A stretch of 64,000 nt of DNA from Actinomadura parmotrematis (lineage in GTDB: Bacteria; Actinomycetota; Actinomycetes; Streptosporangiales; Streptosporangiaceae): positions 183,249 through 247,248 of the forward strand of contig NZ_JAIBOA010000011.1 in the NCBI RefSeq assembly GCF_019458805.1. Reading direction: 5' to 3'. The notes under the pieces are model-generated. The model searched no databases, had not been told where the DNA came from, and was given only the letters and a program-made list of their open reading frames with translations. This document shows, one piece after another, positions 34,177 to 42,680 of the stretch. The translations under genes were made by a program, and so were the position numbers. Position 1 is the first letter of the stretch. Every line of letters starts with the position of its first letter.

Positions 34177-36345
34177 ATGACCTCACCCGACGGAGTTCCC
34201 GCGGCCGCGGCCCGCAGGCACAAGGAGCTGGCCGAGAGGCTCGATGAGGCCGGCTACCGGTACTACGTCCTCGACCAGCCGACGCTGACCGACAACGAGT
34301 ACGACCTCGCCATGCGCGAGCTCCAGGCGCTGGAGGACGAGCACCCCGCGCTCGTCACGCCCGACTCCCCGTCGCAGCGGGTCGGCGCGCCGATCACCAC
34401 CGACTTCGCCACCGTCGCGCACCTGGAGCGCATGCAGTCGCTCGACAACGCGATGGACGCCGAGGAGCTGGCCGCCTGGGACGAGCGCGTCCTCCGCGAG
34501 GTCGGCGAGGTCGCCGGGTACCTCTGCGAGCTGAAGATCGACGGGCTGGCGATCGCGCTGGTCTACGAGCGGGGCCGCCTCGTCCGCGGCGTCACCCGCG
34601 GCGACGGGCGCATCGGCGAGGACGTCACCAACAACGTCCGCACCATCGGCGACGTCCCCGAGCGGCTGGCGGGCGAGGGCTGGCCCGACCTGCTGGAGGT
34701 GCGCGGCGAGGTCTTCCTGCCCGTCGAGGGGTTCGAGCAGGTCAACGCCGCGCAGGTGGAGGCGGGCAAGCGGCCGTTCGCCAACCCCCGCAACGCCGCC
34801 GCCGGGTCGCTGCGGCAGAAGGACCCGCGCGTCACCGCGCACCGCCCCCTCGGCATGCTCGTGCACGGGTTCGGCGCCTGGGAAGGCGGCACGGTCCCCG
34901 ACAGCCAGTCGCACGCCTACGAGCTGATGCGCGGCTGGGGCCTGCCCACCAGCGACCGCTACAAGGTCGTCGGCGGGATGGACGCCGTCCGCGACTACAT
35001 CGCCCATTACGGCGAGCACCGCCACGACCCCGCCTACGAGATCGACGGCGTCGTCGTCAAGGTCGACCAGTTCGCGCTGCAGCGCCGCCTCGGGTCCACC
35101 TCCCGCGCGCCCCGCTGGGCGATCGCGTGGAAGTACCCGCCGGAGGAGGTCAACACCAAGCTGCTCGACATCAAGGTCGGCGTCGGCCGCACCGGCCGCG
35201 TCACCCCCTACGGCGTGATGGAGCCGATCACCGTCGCCGGGTCCACCGTCACCTACGCCACCCTGCACAACGCGGGCGAGGTGAAGCGCAAGGGCGTCCT
35301 CATCGGCGACACCATCGTGCTGCGCAAGGCCGGCGACGTCATCCCCGAGATTGTCGCGCCCGTCACCGACCTGCGGGACGGCACCGAGCGCGAGTTCCGG
35401 ATGCCCGCCGAGTGCCCCGAGTGCGGCACGCCGCTCGCCTACGAGAAGGAGGGCGACGCCGACATCCGCTGCCCGAACGCCCGGCGCTGCCCGGCGCAGC
35501 TCCGCGAGCGCCTGTACTTCCTGGCCGGCCGCAAGTCGCTGGACATCGAGGCGCTCGGCTACGTCGCGGCGACCGCGCTCACCCAGCCGCTGGAGCCCGA
35601 CGAGCCGCCGATCGAGAACGAGGGCGACCTGTTCGACCTGTCCGTCGACCGGCTGCTGCCGATCCGGACGGTGGTGCGCGAGCCGCGCAGCGGCCTGCCG
35701 CGGCTCGACCCCAAGACCGGCGAGGAGAAGGTCGTCACCTTCTTCGCCAACCAGGACGGGGAGCCGAAGAAGTCCACCGGGACGCTGCTGGAGGAGCTGG
35801 CGAAGGCCAAGGAGCGGCCGCTCTGGCGGGTCCTCGTCGGGCTGTCCATCCGGCACGTCGGGCCGCGCGCCGCCCAGGACCTCGCCCGCGAGATGGGCTC
35901 GATCGAGGCGATCCGCGCCGCGTCGGAGGAGGAGCTCGCCGCCGTCGACGGCGTCGGGCCGACCATCGCCGCCTCCATCAAGAACTGGTTCGCCGAGCCG
36001 TGGCACGCCGAGATCGTCGACAAGTGGGCGCGGGCGGGCGTCCGGATGGCCGACGAGGGCGCCGGCGGGCCGCGCCCCCTGGAGGGCGTGTCGGTCGTCA
36101 TCACCGGGTCGCTGGAGGGCTACAGCCGCGACTCGGCGACCGAGGCCGTGCAGGGGCTCGGCGGCAAGGTGTCCGGCTCGGTGTCCAAGAAGACCGGGTT
36201 CGTGGTCGTCGGCGACAGCCCCGGCTCCAAGTACGACAAGGCCGTCAAGCTCGGCGTGCCGGTCCTGGACGAGGAGGGTTTCCGGGTGCTGCTCGCCGAC
36301 GGGCCGGAAGCGGCCACCGCCGCGGCCGTCCCGCAGGAGGAGTGA
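34177..36345 (+). CDS. ligA: NAD-dependent DNA ligase LigA
   Basis: 722 residues. The adenylation motif KIDG has its lysine at residue 120; YHNADNA-type entry text (YYVLDQPTLTDNEYD) marks domain Ia, a four-cysteine zinc finger (CPECGTPL...CPNARRCPAQ) lies near residues 410-440, then HhH repeats (VDGVGPTIAASI) and a C-terminal BRCT domain (LEGVSVVITGSLEGYSRD...SGSVSKKTGFVVVGDSPGSKYDKA). It seals nicks in replication and repair. The linker after the zinc finger carries an acidic insert (about residues 470-535) that is longer than in E. coli LigA. Confidence 0.97.
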   Translation: MTSPDGVPAAAARRHKELAERLDEAGYRYYVLDQPTLTDNEYDLAMRELQALEDEHPALVTPDSPSQRVGAPITTDFATVAHLERMQSLDNAMDAEELAAWDERVLREVGEVAGYLCELKIDGLAIALVYERGRLVRGVTRGDGRIGEDVTNNVRTIGDVPERLAGEGWPDLLEVRGEVFLPVEGFEQVNAAQVEAGKRPFANPRNAAAGSLRQKDPRVTAHRPLGMLVHGFGAWEGGTVPDSQSHAYELMRGWGLPTSDRYKVVGGMDAVRDYIAHYGEHRHDPAYEIDGVVVKVDQFALQRRLGSTSRAPRWAIAWKYPPEEVNTKLLDIKVGVGRTGRVTPYGVMEPITVAGSTVTYATLHNAGEVKRKGVLIGDTIVLRKAGDVIPEIVAPVTDLRDGTEREFRMPAECPECGTPLAYEKEGDADIRCPNARRCPAQLRERLYFLAGRKSLDIEALGYVAATALTQPLEPDEPPIENEGDLFDLSVDRLLPIRTVVREPRSGLPRLDPKTGEEKVVTFFANQDGEPKKSTGTLLEELAKAKERPLWRVLVGLSIRHVGPRAAQDLAREMGSIEAIRAASEEELAAVDGVGPTIAASIKNWFAEPWHAEIVDKWARAGVRMADEGAGGPRPLEGVSVVITGSLEGYSRDSATEAVQGLGGKVSGSVSKKTGFVVVGDSPGSKYDKAVKLGVPVLDEEGFRVLLADGPEAATAAAVPQEE

Positions 36346-36359
36346 CCGCATGCGGTCAC
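36342..36359. repeat. 18-bp perfect palindrome at ligA stop
   Basis: GTGACCGCATGCGGTCAC reads identically on both strands and includes the ligA TGA. It could be an operator or the core of a weak terminator. Confidence 0.4.
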
Positions 36360-36521
36360 CGGCCGGTTCACCTGCGTGAAGTTACCCAAGGGTACGGTGT
36401 CGCTACCGAGCGAGGCCGTTCCACTACACATGGGGCATAACGGAACGTGCGCAACCGGTTTCGCGATGTACCGCAAAGGCCGTACCCTCCCTGACATCAC
36501 AGGTCCCCCGAACCCCCCGAG

Positions 36522-38612
36522 ATGGCGATGAAGGACCCGAACAACACGCGGAACACGCTGCCGCGCCGGGGCTCACCACTGTGGATCTACCTGACGGTGG
36601 TGACCCTGGCCGGCCTCGCCGTCGGCGCCGGCGCGCTGGCGTCGCTGACGATCGAGCAGACGCACGCGCTGCTGCGCGGCCCGGTCTTCTGGATCCTCGC
36701 CGTCCTCGTGGTGTTCGGCGAGCTGCGGCCGATCGTCACGCCCGGCTCCACCGAGACCAGCGGGGCGACGACCTCCACGACGTTCTCCTTCGCCGCGCTC
36801 CTGTACGCCGGCCTGCCGATCGCCGCGCTGCTGCGCGCCGCCGCCGCGCTCGCCTGCGGCCTGCTGATGGGCCGCTCGCCGCACCGCATCGTCTTCAACG
36901 TCGCGCAGTACACCCTCAGCCTCGGCGCCGCGCACCTGGTGCTGCTGGCGTTCGGCGTGCACGCGTCCCCGACGGCGCTCTGGGTGCCGGCCGGCGCCGA
37001 CCTGCCGGCGATGGCGCTCGCCGGCGGCGCCTACTTCCTCTGCAACGACGTGCTCGTCGCCGCCGCCGTCGCGCTGCACGAGCGGGTCTCGCTGCTCCGC
37101 TCGATGCGCTGGGACCTCGGCTACCAGGCCCTCGTGCACCTGGCGCTGCTCGGCCTCGCCCCGATCATGGTGGTGGCGATGGACCGGTCGGCGGTGCTGC
37201 TGCCGCTCATCGTGCTGCCGTTCATCGCCGTCTACCTGAACGCCTCGGTGTCGGTGCGGCGCGAGCACCAGGCGCTGCACGACGGCCTCACCGGCCTGCC
37301 CAACCGCAAGCTGCTCATCGTGCGGACCGAGGAGGCCCTCGCCCAGGTCCGCGGCGCCGCCCGCCGCCCGGTCGCGCGCACCGGCGGCGAGGAGCAGGCC
37401 CGCCGCGCCGGGCTGTTCCTGCTCGACCTCGACCGGTTCAAGGAGGTCAACGACACCCTCGGGCACGCCACCGGCGACCGGCTGCTGCAGCTCGTCGCGC
37501 ACCGGCTGACGCACAGCGTCCGGCCCGGCGACCTCGTCGCGCGGCTCGGCGGCGACGAGTTCGCGGTGCTGCTGCCGACCGTCCGCGACGAGCAGGCCGC
37601 CCGCGAGGTCGCCCGCCGGCTGCGCGCGGCGCTCAGCGAGCCGGTCCGCCTGGACGGCATGTCGTTCGACCTGGAGGGCAGCGTCGGCATCGCGCTGTTC
37701 CCCGACCACGCCCCCGACTTCGAGCTGCTGCTGCAGCGCGCCGACGTGGCGATGTACAGCGCCAAGCAGACCCGCAGCGGCGTCCAGGTGTACTCGCCGG
37801 GCGAGGACCGTAACTCGCCGGCCCGGCTGGCGATGCTCGGCGACCTGCGCCGCGCCGTCGACCGCGGCGAGCTGGAGCTGTTCTACCAGCCCAAGGTCGC
37901 GCTGCGGGACGGCCAGCTCGTCGGCATGGAGGCGCTGCTCCGCTGGCGCCACCCGGCGCAGGGCCTGCTGATGCCCGCGGCGTTCCTGGAGGTCGCCGAG
38001 CAGACCTACCTGATGCGCGCGATCACCCGCCAGGTGGTCGGCGCCGCGCTCGCCCAGGCGGCCGCCTGGTGGCAGGAGGACCTCGCCGTCCAGGTAGCGG
38101 TGAACGCCTCCGGCCGCGACCTGCTGGACGCCGGCCTCGCCGAGACGATCGAGGAGGGCCTCGGCGCGCACGGGCTGCCCGCCGCCGCGCTCCAGCTGGA
38201 GATCACCGAGCGGATCCTGATGAACGAGCCGGCCTACGCCGCCGAGACCGTCGGCGCGCTCGCCGACCTCGGCATCCCGCTCAGCCTGGACGACTTCGGC
38301 ACCGGCTACTCCTCGCTGGTGCGGCTGAACCGGCTGCCGGTCGAGGAGATCAAGATCGACGCCTCGTTCGTCGGGCGGCTCACCCGCTCCCCGGACGACG
38401 CGATGATCGTCCGGACGGTGGTCGACCTGGTCCGCACGCTCGGCCTCCGCTCGGTCGCCGAGGGCGTGGAGGACCCGGCCACCGCGCGGATGCTGCGCGA
38501 GATGGGCTGCGACGCCGCCCAGGGCTGGCACTTCGGCCGCCCGATGGACGCCGCCACCGCCACCGACTGGCTGCGCCGCCGGATGGAGCGGGCCCCCGAG
38601 CCCGCCGCCTGA
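36522..38612 (+). CDS. membrane GGDEF-EAL protein (c-di-GMP cyclase/phosphodiesterase)
   Basis: 696 residues. Six to seven membrane helices fill the first ~240 residues (a MASE-like sensor). GGDEF is intact at 343-347 (RLGGDEFAVLL) and EAL at 470-472 (GMEALLRW), with the other EAL-site residues in VNASGRD, LEITE, LDDFGTGYSS, EEIKIDASF and SVAEGVED. Both synthesis and breakdown of c-di-GMP are therefore possible; the net direction cannot be told. In streptomycetes c-di-GMP acts through BldD on development. ATG 36522 or 36528 could be the start. It is followed by the convergent DUF6458 gene. Confidence 0.94.
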   Translation: MAMKDPNNTRNTLPRRGSPLWIYLTVVTLAGLAVGAGALASLTIEQTHALLRGPVFWILAVLVVFGELRPIVTPGSTETSGATTSTTFSFAALLYAGLPIAALLRAAAALACGLLMGRSPHRIVFNVAQYTLSLGAAHLVLLAFGVHASPTALWVPAGADLPAMALAGGAYFLCNDVLVAAAVALHERVSLLRSMRWDLGYQALVHLALLGLAPIMVVAMDRSAVLLPLIVLPFIAVYLNASVSVRREHQALHDGLTGLPNRKLLIVRTEEALAQVRGAARRPVARTGGEEQARRAGLFLLDLDRFKEVNDTLGHATGDRLLQLVAHRLTHSVRPGDLVARLGGDEFAVLLPTVRDEQAAREVARRLRAALSEPVRLDGMSFDLEGSVGIALFPDHAPDFELLLQRADVAMYSAKQTRSGVQVYSPGEDRNSPARLAMLGDLRRAVDRGELELFYQPKVALRDGQLVGMEALLRWRHPAQGLLMPAAFLEVAEQTYLMRAITRQVVGAALAQAAAWWQEDLAVQVAVNASGRDLLDAGLAETIEEGLGAHGLPAAALQLEITERILMNEPAYAAETVGALADLGIPLSLDDFGTGYSSLVRLNRLPVEEIKIDASFVGRLTRSPDDAMIVRTVVDLVRTLGLRSVAEGVEDPATARMLREMGCDAAQGWHFGRPMDAATATDWLRRRMERAPEPAA

Positions 38613-38636
38613 CCGGAGCCGCCGCCGCGCCGGGGA

Positions 38637-38909
38637 TCAGTAGTCGCGGCGCTCGTAGCCCGAGCGCGGCGCCGGCGGGACCTCGTCGCCGTAGAAGCGC
38701 TCCTCGCGGACGCGGGTGGTGCCGGGCGGGACGCCGAGCCGGCGCCGCGCGGTGGTGATGCGGACGATGCCGACCACCAGGCCGATCAGGCCGCCGACGA
38801 TCAGGATGATCCCGACCAGGTTGATGTCGATGCCGCTCAGCTGGAAGTTGACGGCGTAGGCCAGGATCGCGCCGATGATGATCAGGGCGATGCTCGCGCC
38901 GATGGTCAC
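38637..38909 (-). CDS. DUF6458-type small membrane protein
   Basis: 90 residues with two membrane helices (ASIALIIIGAILAYAV and NLVGIILIVGGLIGLVVGIV) and a charged Arg-rich tail ending in ERRDY. This matches the small DUF6458 proteins common in actinomycetes; function unknown. GTG 38909 has GAGGAG 7 bases upstream. The upstream in-frame extension lacks coding character. It lies between the GGDEF-EAL gene and gatC on the opposite strand. Confidence 0.8.
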   Translation of the reverse strand: MTIGASIALIIIGAILAYAVNFQLSGIDINLVGIILIVGGLIGLVVGIVRITTARRRLGVPPGTTRVREERFYGDEVPPAPRSGYERRDY

Positions 38910-39050
38910 GGCGGGCTCCTCTCGTGGGGCGAGCGCGTACGCCAAGGGGTGTTCCCCCCACGATCGTCTGAAACGGCCCGGGGCCGGGCGATCCCGCGGA
39001 CGCGCCCGGCGGGGTGCGCCAACCGGTCGGGTTCGCGGGCACCGGCCCCA

Positions 39051-39056
39051 TAGGAT
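39051..39056 (+). promoter_or_regulatory. -10 box of gatCA operon
   Basis: TAGGAT lies 37 bases ahead of the gatC ATG in the short gap after the divergent DUF6458 gene. The -35 is unclear. Confidence 0.4.
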
Positions 39057-39093
39057 GGAGGCGAACCCCGTCGATCGCAGAAACGGTTTCCCT

Positions 39094-39393
39094 ATGTCCG
39101 CCATCACCCGTGACGAGGTCGCGCATCTCGCGCGGCTGTCCCGGCTGGCGCTCGGCGACGATGAGCTCGATCATCTCGCCGCCCAGCTCGATCAGATCAT
39201 CTCCGCGGTCGCGCGGGTGCAGGAGGTCACCGCGGACGACATCCCGCCGACCTCGCACGCGCTGCCGCTGACCAACGTCTACCGGGCCGACGAGGTCCGG
39301 CCCTCGCTGACCCCGGAGCAGGCCCTGGCGGCCGCCCCGGCCGCCGAGGAGCAGCGCTTCCGGGTCCCGCGGATCCTGGACGAGGAGGTCTGA
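39094..39393 (+). CDS. gatC: Asp-tRNA(Asn)/Glu-tRNA(Gln) amidotransferase subunit C
   Basis: 99 residues, the normal size. ITRDEVAHLARLSRLALGDDELDHLAAQLDQII and the C-terminal FRVPRIL are conserved GatC text. It clamps GatA to GatB in the complex that amidates misacylated Glu-tRNA(Gln) and Asp-tRNA(Asn). Its TGA overlaps the gatA ATG by one base, so the two genes are coupled. Confidence 0.95.
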   Translation: MSAITRDEVAHLARLSRLALGDDELDHLAAQLDQIISAVARVQEVTADDIPPTSHALPLTNVYRADEVRPSLTPEQALAAAPAAEEQRFRVPRILDEEV

Positions 39394-40886
39394 TGGGCGA
39401 GCTCGTCACCAGGACGGCCGCCGAGCTCGGGGCGCTCATCGCGTCCGGCGAGACCTCGGCCGCCGAGGTCGCGCGGGCGCACCTGGACCGCATCGCCGCC
39501 GTCGACGGCGCGGTCGGGGCGTTCCTGCACGTGGACGCCGAGGGCGTGCTCGCGCAGGCCCGCGCGGTGGACGACCGCCGCGCCGCGGGCGAGGAGCTCG
39601 GCCCGCTGGCCGGCGTCCCCGTCGCGCACAAGGACGTCTTCACCACCCGCGACATGCCGACGACCGCCGGATCGAAGATCCTGGAGGGCTGGCGGCCCCC
39701 CTACGACGCGACGATCACGCGCCGGCTCCGCGAGGCGGGCCTGGTCATCCTCGGCAAGACCAACATGGACGAGTTCGCGATGGGCTCCTCCACCGAGAAC
39801 AGCGCCTACCGGACCACGCACAACCCGTGGGACCTGGCGCGGATCCCCGGCGGCTCGTCCGGCGGCTCGTCCGCGGCGGTCGCCGCCTACGAGGCGCCGC
39901 TCGCCACCGGCACCGACACCGGCGGCTCGATCCGCCAGCCCGCCGCCGTCACCGGCATCGTCGGCGCCAAGCCGACCTACGGCGGCTCGTCGCGGTACGG
40001 CATCGTCGCGTTCGCCTCCAGCCTGGACACCCCCGGGCCGTTCGCGCGCAACGTGCTGGACGCCGCGCTGCTCCAGGACGCCTTCTCCGGCCACGACCCG
40101 ATGGACTCCACCTCGATCGACCGGCCGAAGCCGCCGGTCGTCGAGGCCGCCCGCCGCGCCGACGTCGCGGGCCTGCGCGTCGGCGTCGTCAAGGAGTTCG
40201 CCGGCGACGGCTACCAGCCGGGCGTCTCGGCCCGCTTCGCCGAGGCCGTCGAGCTGCTGGAGTCGCTCGGCGCCAAGGTCGTCGAGGTGTCCTGCCCGAA
40301 CTTCGCGCACGCGCTGCCGGCCTACTACCTGATCGCGCCGTCGGAGGCCTCGTCCAACCTGGCCCGCTTCGACGCGATGCGCTACGGCCTGCGCGTCGGC
40401 GACGACGGCGCCCGCAGCGCCGAGGAGGTCATGGCCCTCACCCGCGCCGCCGGCTTCGGCCCCGAGGTGAAGCGCCGCATCATGCTCGGCACCTACGCCC
40501 TGTCGTCGGGCTACTACGACGCCTACTACGGCAAGGCGCAGCAGGTCCGCACCCTGATCACGCGCGACTTCGAGCGGGCCTTCGAGCAGGTCGACGTGCT
40601 GGTCTCGCCGACCACCCCGACCACCGCCTTCCCGATCGGCGAGCGCGCCGACGACCCGATGGCGATGTACCTGGCCGACCTCTGCACCATCCCGTCCAAC
40701 CTCACCGGCAACGCGGCCCTGTCGGTGCCGTGCGGCCTGGCCGACGAGGACGGCCTGCCGGTCGGCCTGCAGATCATGGCCCCGGTGCTCGCCGACGACC
40801 GCGTCTACCGCGTCGGCGCCGCCGTGGAGAAGGCCCTGGAGGACCGCTGGGGCGGCCCCCTCCTGGCCAAGGCCCCCGAGCTGTAG
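39393..40886 (+). CDS. gatA: Asp-tRNA(Asn)/Glu-tRNA(Gln) amidotransferase subunit A
   Basis: 497 residues. An amidase-signature enzyme: the catalytic lysine is in VPVAHKD (K80), and the Ser-cisSer region reads GGSSGGSSAAVAAYEAPLATGTDTGGSIRQPA. It releases ammonia from glutamine and passes it to GatB. The next expected gene, gatB, is displaced by two accessory genes beginning 37 bases downstream. Confidence 0.97.
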   Translation: MGELVTRTAAELGALIASGETSAAEVARAHLDRIAAVDGAVGAFLHVDAEGVLAQARAVDDRRAAGEELGPLAGVPVAHKDVFTTRDMPTTAGSKILEGWRPPYDATITRRLREAGLVILGKTNMDEFAMGSSTENSAYRTTHNPWDLARIPGGSSGGSSAAVAAYEAPLATGTDTGGSIRQPAAVTGIVGAKPTYGGSSRYGIVAFASSLDTPGPFARNVLDAALLQDAFSGHDPMDSTSIDRPKPPVVEAARRADVAGLRVGVVKEFAGDGYQPGVSARFAEAVELLESLGAKVVEVSCPNFAHALPAYYLIAPSEASSNLARFDAMRYGLRVGDDGARSAEEVMALTRAAGFGPEVKRRIMLGTYALSSGYYDAYYGKAQQVRTLITRDFERAFEQVDVLVSPTTPTTAFPIGERADDPMAMYLADLCTIPSNLTGNAALSVPCGLADEDGLPVGLQIMAPVLADDRVYRVGAAVEKALEDRWGGPLLAKAPEL

Positions 40887-40923
40887 GCGACGGACGAGCG
40901 ACGAGGAACGGCGGCGACATCAC

Positions 40924-42081
40924 GTGATCACGCGCATCGAGATCGACGGCTTCAAGTCCTTCCTGGACTTCAAGCTCGATGTGCCGCCGTTCCTCGCCCT
41001 CGTCGGCCCGAACTCCAGCGGCAAGTCCAACCTGTTCGACGCCGTGGAGTACGAGCAGGACGCCCGGGACGATCCGGAGGACGCCCTTCTGCAGGAACGG
41101 CGGGGACGGCCGTACGAGTTGTTCCACCGAGTTGCCGAAGGTGACGCGGTAGAAGCCTTTGAGGTCCGCGTTGAATGGCTGGCACGATCTGCCGCTGGTT
41201 TCGCAGCCATTGCCTCATGCGGTGGTGCCACTCTAGAGAACGGTCGACCTACGGGCGACCGCGGACCCGTCGGACTGCTCGATATCGGCGAACAGCGATG
41301 GGCCACGGAAGCGGTACGCAAAAGACAGTGGCGCACGATACCCGAGCAGGTTGACGAACCTCTGATCGATGATCTTTTCGACTTCTTCCATCGCCTGTCG
41401 GCGTGCAGATCGTATGTGCCCGATCCGCAGATGATGCGGCGGCTCTCGTCCGTCGCGGATCGTCGACCGCTGCACCGGGACGGGAGTAATCTCGCAGCGG
41501 TTCTCGGCCGTATGCGCGACACCGAGGCGTTCGCCGACCTCACCGCTGACCTGGTGGCGCTCGTCCCGGACGTGCAGGCGATGGTTCCGGAACTGGACGC
41601 CAAGCGCCAGGAATGGTCCTTCGACCTGGTCATCGACGGGCAGGGCGCCGTGCCGAGCACGCTGCTGTCGGACGGGACCCTGCGCATCCTCGGGCTGCTC
41701 GCCGCCCTGCACGACCCGGATCACGCCGGAACCCTGATGGTCGAGGAGATCGAGAACGGGCTGCATCCCGGCCGCCTCGCCGAGCTGCTGCGCCGCATCC
41801 AGGAGCGGGTCACCGATCTGAGCGACCCGGAATCGCTGAATCGGCCGCTCCGGCAGGTGATCCTCACCAGCCATTCGCCGGTGGTGGTGTCGGAGCTGTA
41901 CCGGATGCGACCGGACTCGCTGGTGTTCATGGACACCGTCGTGCGCGTCGATCCGGAGCATGACCGGGTGTCGCGGGTGACGGTGGCCAAGCCGGTCCGG
42001 GAGTCGGGCGAGCCGGGCACCTACGTGTCGCCCCGGCAGGTCCGCCGCTACCTGGGGACCGTCCGCCAGGAGGCACCGTGA
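40924..42081 (+). CDS. AAA-family ATPase (OLD/AAA15-like), partner of DUF4276 protein
   Basis: 385 residues. ITRIEIDGFKSFLDFKLDVPPFLALVGPNSSGKSNLFDAV gives Walker A at 28-35 (K34). The signature-like LLSDGTLRILGLLAAL, Walker B LMVEEIENGLHP (E274, E275) and switch histidine in LTSHSPVV (H317) complete an SMC/ABC-like ATPase of the OLD/AAA15 kind. It has no nuclease domain of its own; the next gene encodes one candidate, overlapping by 4 bases (GTGA). Codon use between about 41,100 and 41,500 is less GC-rich than in gatA/gatB, a sign of transfer. In related pairs (PARIS, AbiL, RloAB) the ATPase senses phage and controls a TOPRIM-like effector; that role is inferred here. Confidence 0.88.
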   Translation: MITRIEIDGFKSFLDFKLDVPPFLALVGPNSSGKSNLFDAVEYEQDARDDPEDALLQERRGRPYELFHRVAEGDAVEAFEVRVEWLARSAAGFAAIASCGGATLENGRPTGDRGPVGLLDIGEQRWATEAVRKRQWRTIPEQVDEPLIDDLFDFFHRLSACRSYVPDPQMMRRLSSVADRRPLHRDGSNLAAVLGRMRDTEAFADLTADLVALVPDVQAMVPELDAKRQEWSFDLVIDGQGAVPSTLLSDGTLRILGLLAALHDPDHAGTLMVEEIENGLHPGRLAELLRRIQERVTDLSDPESLNRPLRQVILTSHSPVVVSELYRMRPDSLVFMDTVVRVDPEHDRVSRVTVAKPVRESGEPGTYVSPRQVRRYLGTVRQEAP

Positions 42082-42680
42082 GCAGGCCGCTCGTCCCCGG
42101 CCTGCTGGCGGAGAACACCACCGACGAGCTGTTCCTCGGCCCGGTCGTCTTCCGCCAGTTGCGGGCGCTGACCGAGAAGCGCGGCCGACACTCCGTGGAC
42201 GTCGCCAAGACCGAGATCGGCGAGTGCTGGACGATCAAAGGGACGGACCAGGTGGCGAAGGCCGTCTTGGAGCTCGCCGAAGACTGCCACATCATCTGTG
42301 TGCACAACGACCACAACGAGCGCAGCAAGGCCGAGCGGGTCATCGATCTGCTCGGTGAGCACGGCCTGCGGAAGCCCGTCATCCCCCTGGTCCCGGTCCG
42401 CGAGACCGAGGCGTGGCTGCTGGCCGACCCCGGACCGTGGGACGGCCTGCGCGGCAGTGACATCGCACACCTCCCCGGGCGTCCTCGGGACGTGGAGAAG
42501 CTGCCCGACCCCAAACTGGTGCTGGACGCGGTCCGCCCCAAGAACAACCGCCGGCCGCAGGCCGACTACTTCGATTACCTAGGACAGAACGTCGATCTCG
42601 ACGTGCTCGCGCAGATACCGGCGTACGCCGGCTGGGTGGCCGAGACCGAGAAGGCGTTGGAAGGATTGGGATACCTGTGA
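42078..42680 (+). CDS. DUF4276-type TOPRIM-like protein
   Basis: 200 residues. Features of the DUF4276/RloB-like TOPRIM group are visible: an early glutamate in LLAENTTDELFL (E12), a strand ending in an acidic loop ICVHNDHNE (D78, E81) and RETEAWLLAD (109-117), then DPKLVLDAV. These acidic residues would bind metal in a nuclease-like site. Start GTG 42078 overlaps the ATPase stop, and its own TGA overlaps the gatB GTG, so it is coupled at both ends. It is probably the effector of an anti-phage or toxin-type pair with the ATPase; no biochemical function is proven for this exact arrangement. Confidence 0.82.
   Translation: MSRPLVPGLLAENTTDELFLGPVVFRQLRALTEKRGRHSVDVAKTEIGECWTIKGTDQVAKAVLELAEDCHIICVHNDHNERSKAERVIDLLGEHGLRKPVIPLVPVRETEAWLLADPGPWDGLRGSDIAHLPGRPRDVEKLPDPKLVLDAVRPKNNRRPQADYFDYLGQNVDLDVLAQIPAYAGWVAETEKALEGLGYL

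Noticed and set aside
36389..36487. Possible c-di-GMP riboswitch ahead of the GGDEF-EAL gene (GGGTACGG pairing with CCGTACCC, with GCAAAGG near the 3' end)
   Set aside because: The order of conserved elements does not fit GEMM-I or ydaO, and the 3' arm overlaps a plausible -10 box (TACCCT), so it may not be transcribed.
40924..42680. Calling the AAA/DUF4276 pair a known PARIS (AriA-AriB) system
   Set aside because: AriB is a DUF4435 protein of different motif order; here the second protein reads as DUF4276/RloB-like, so only the broader ATPase-TOPRIM class is claimed.
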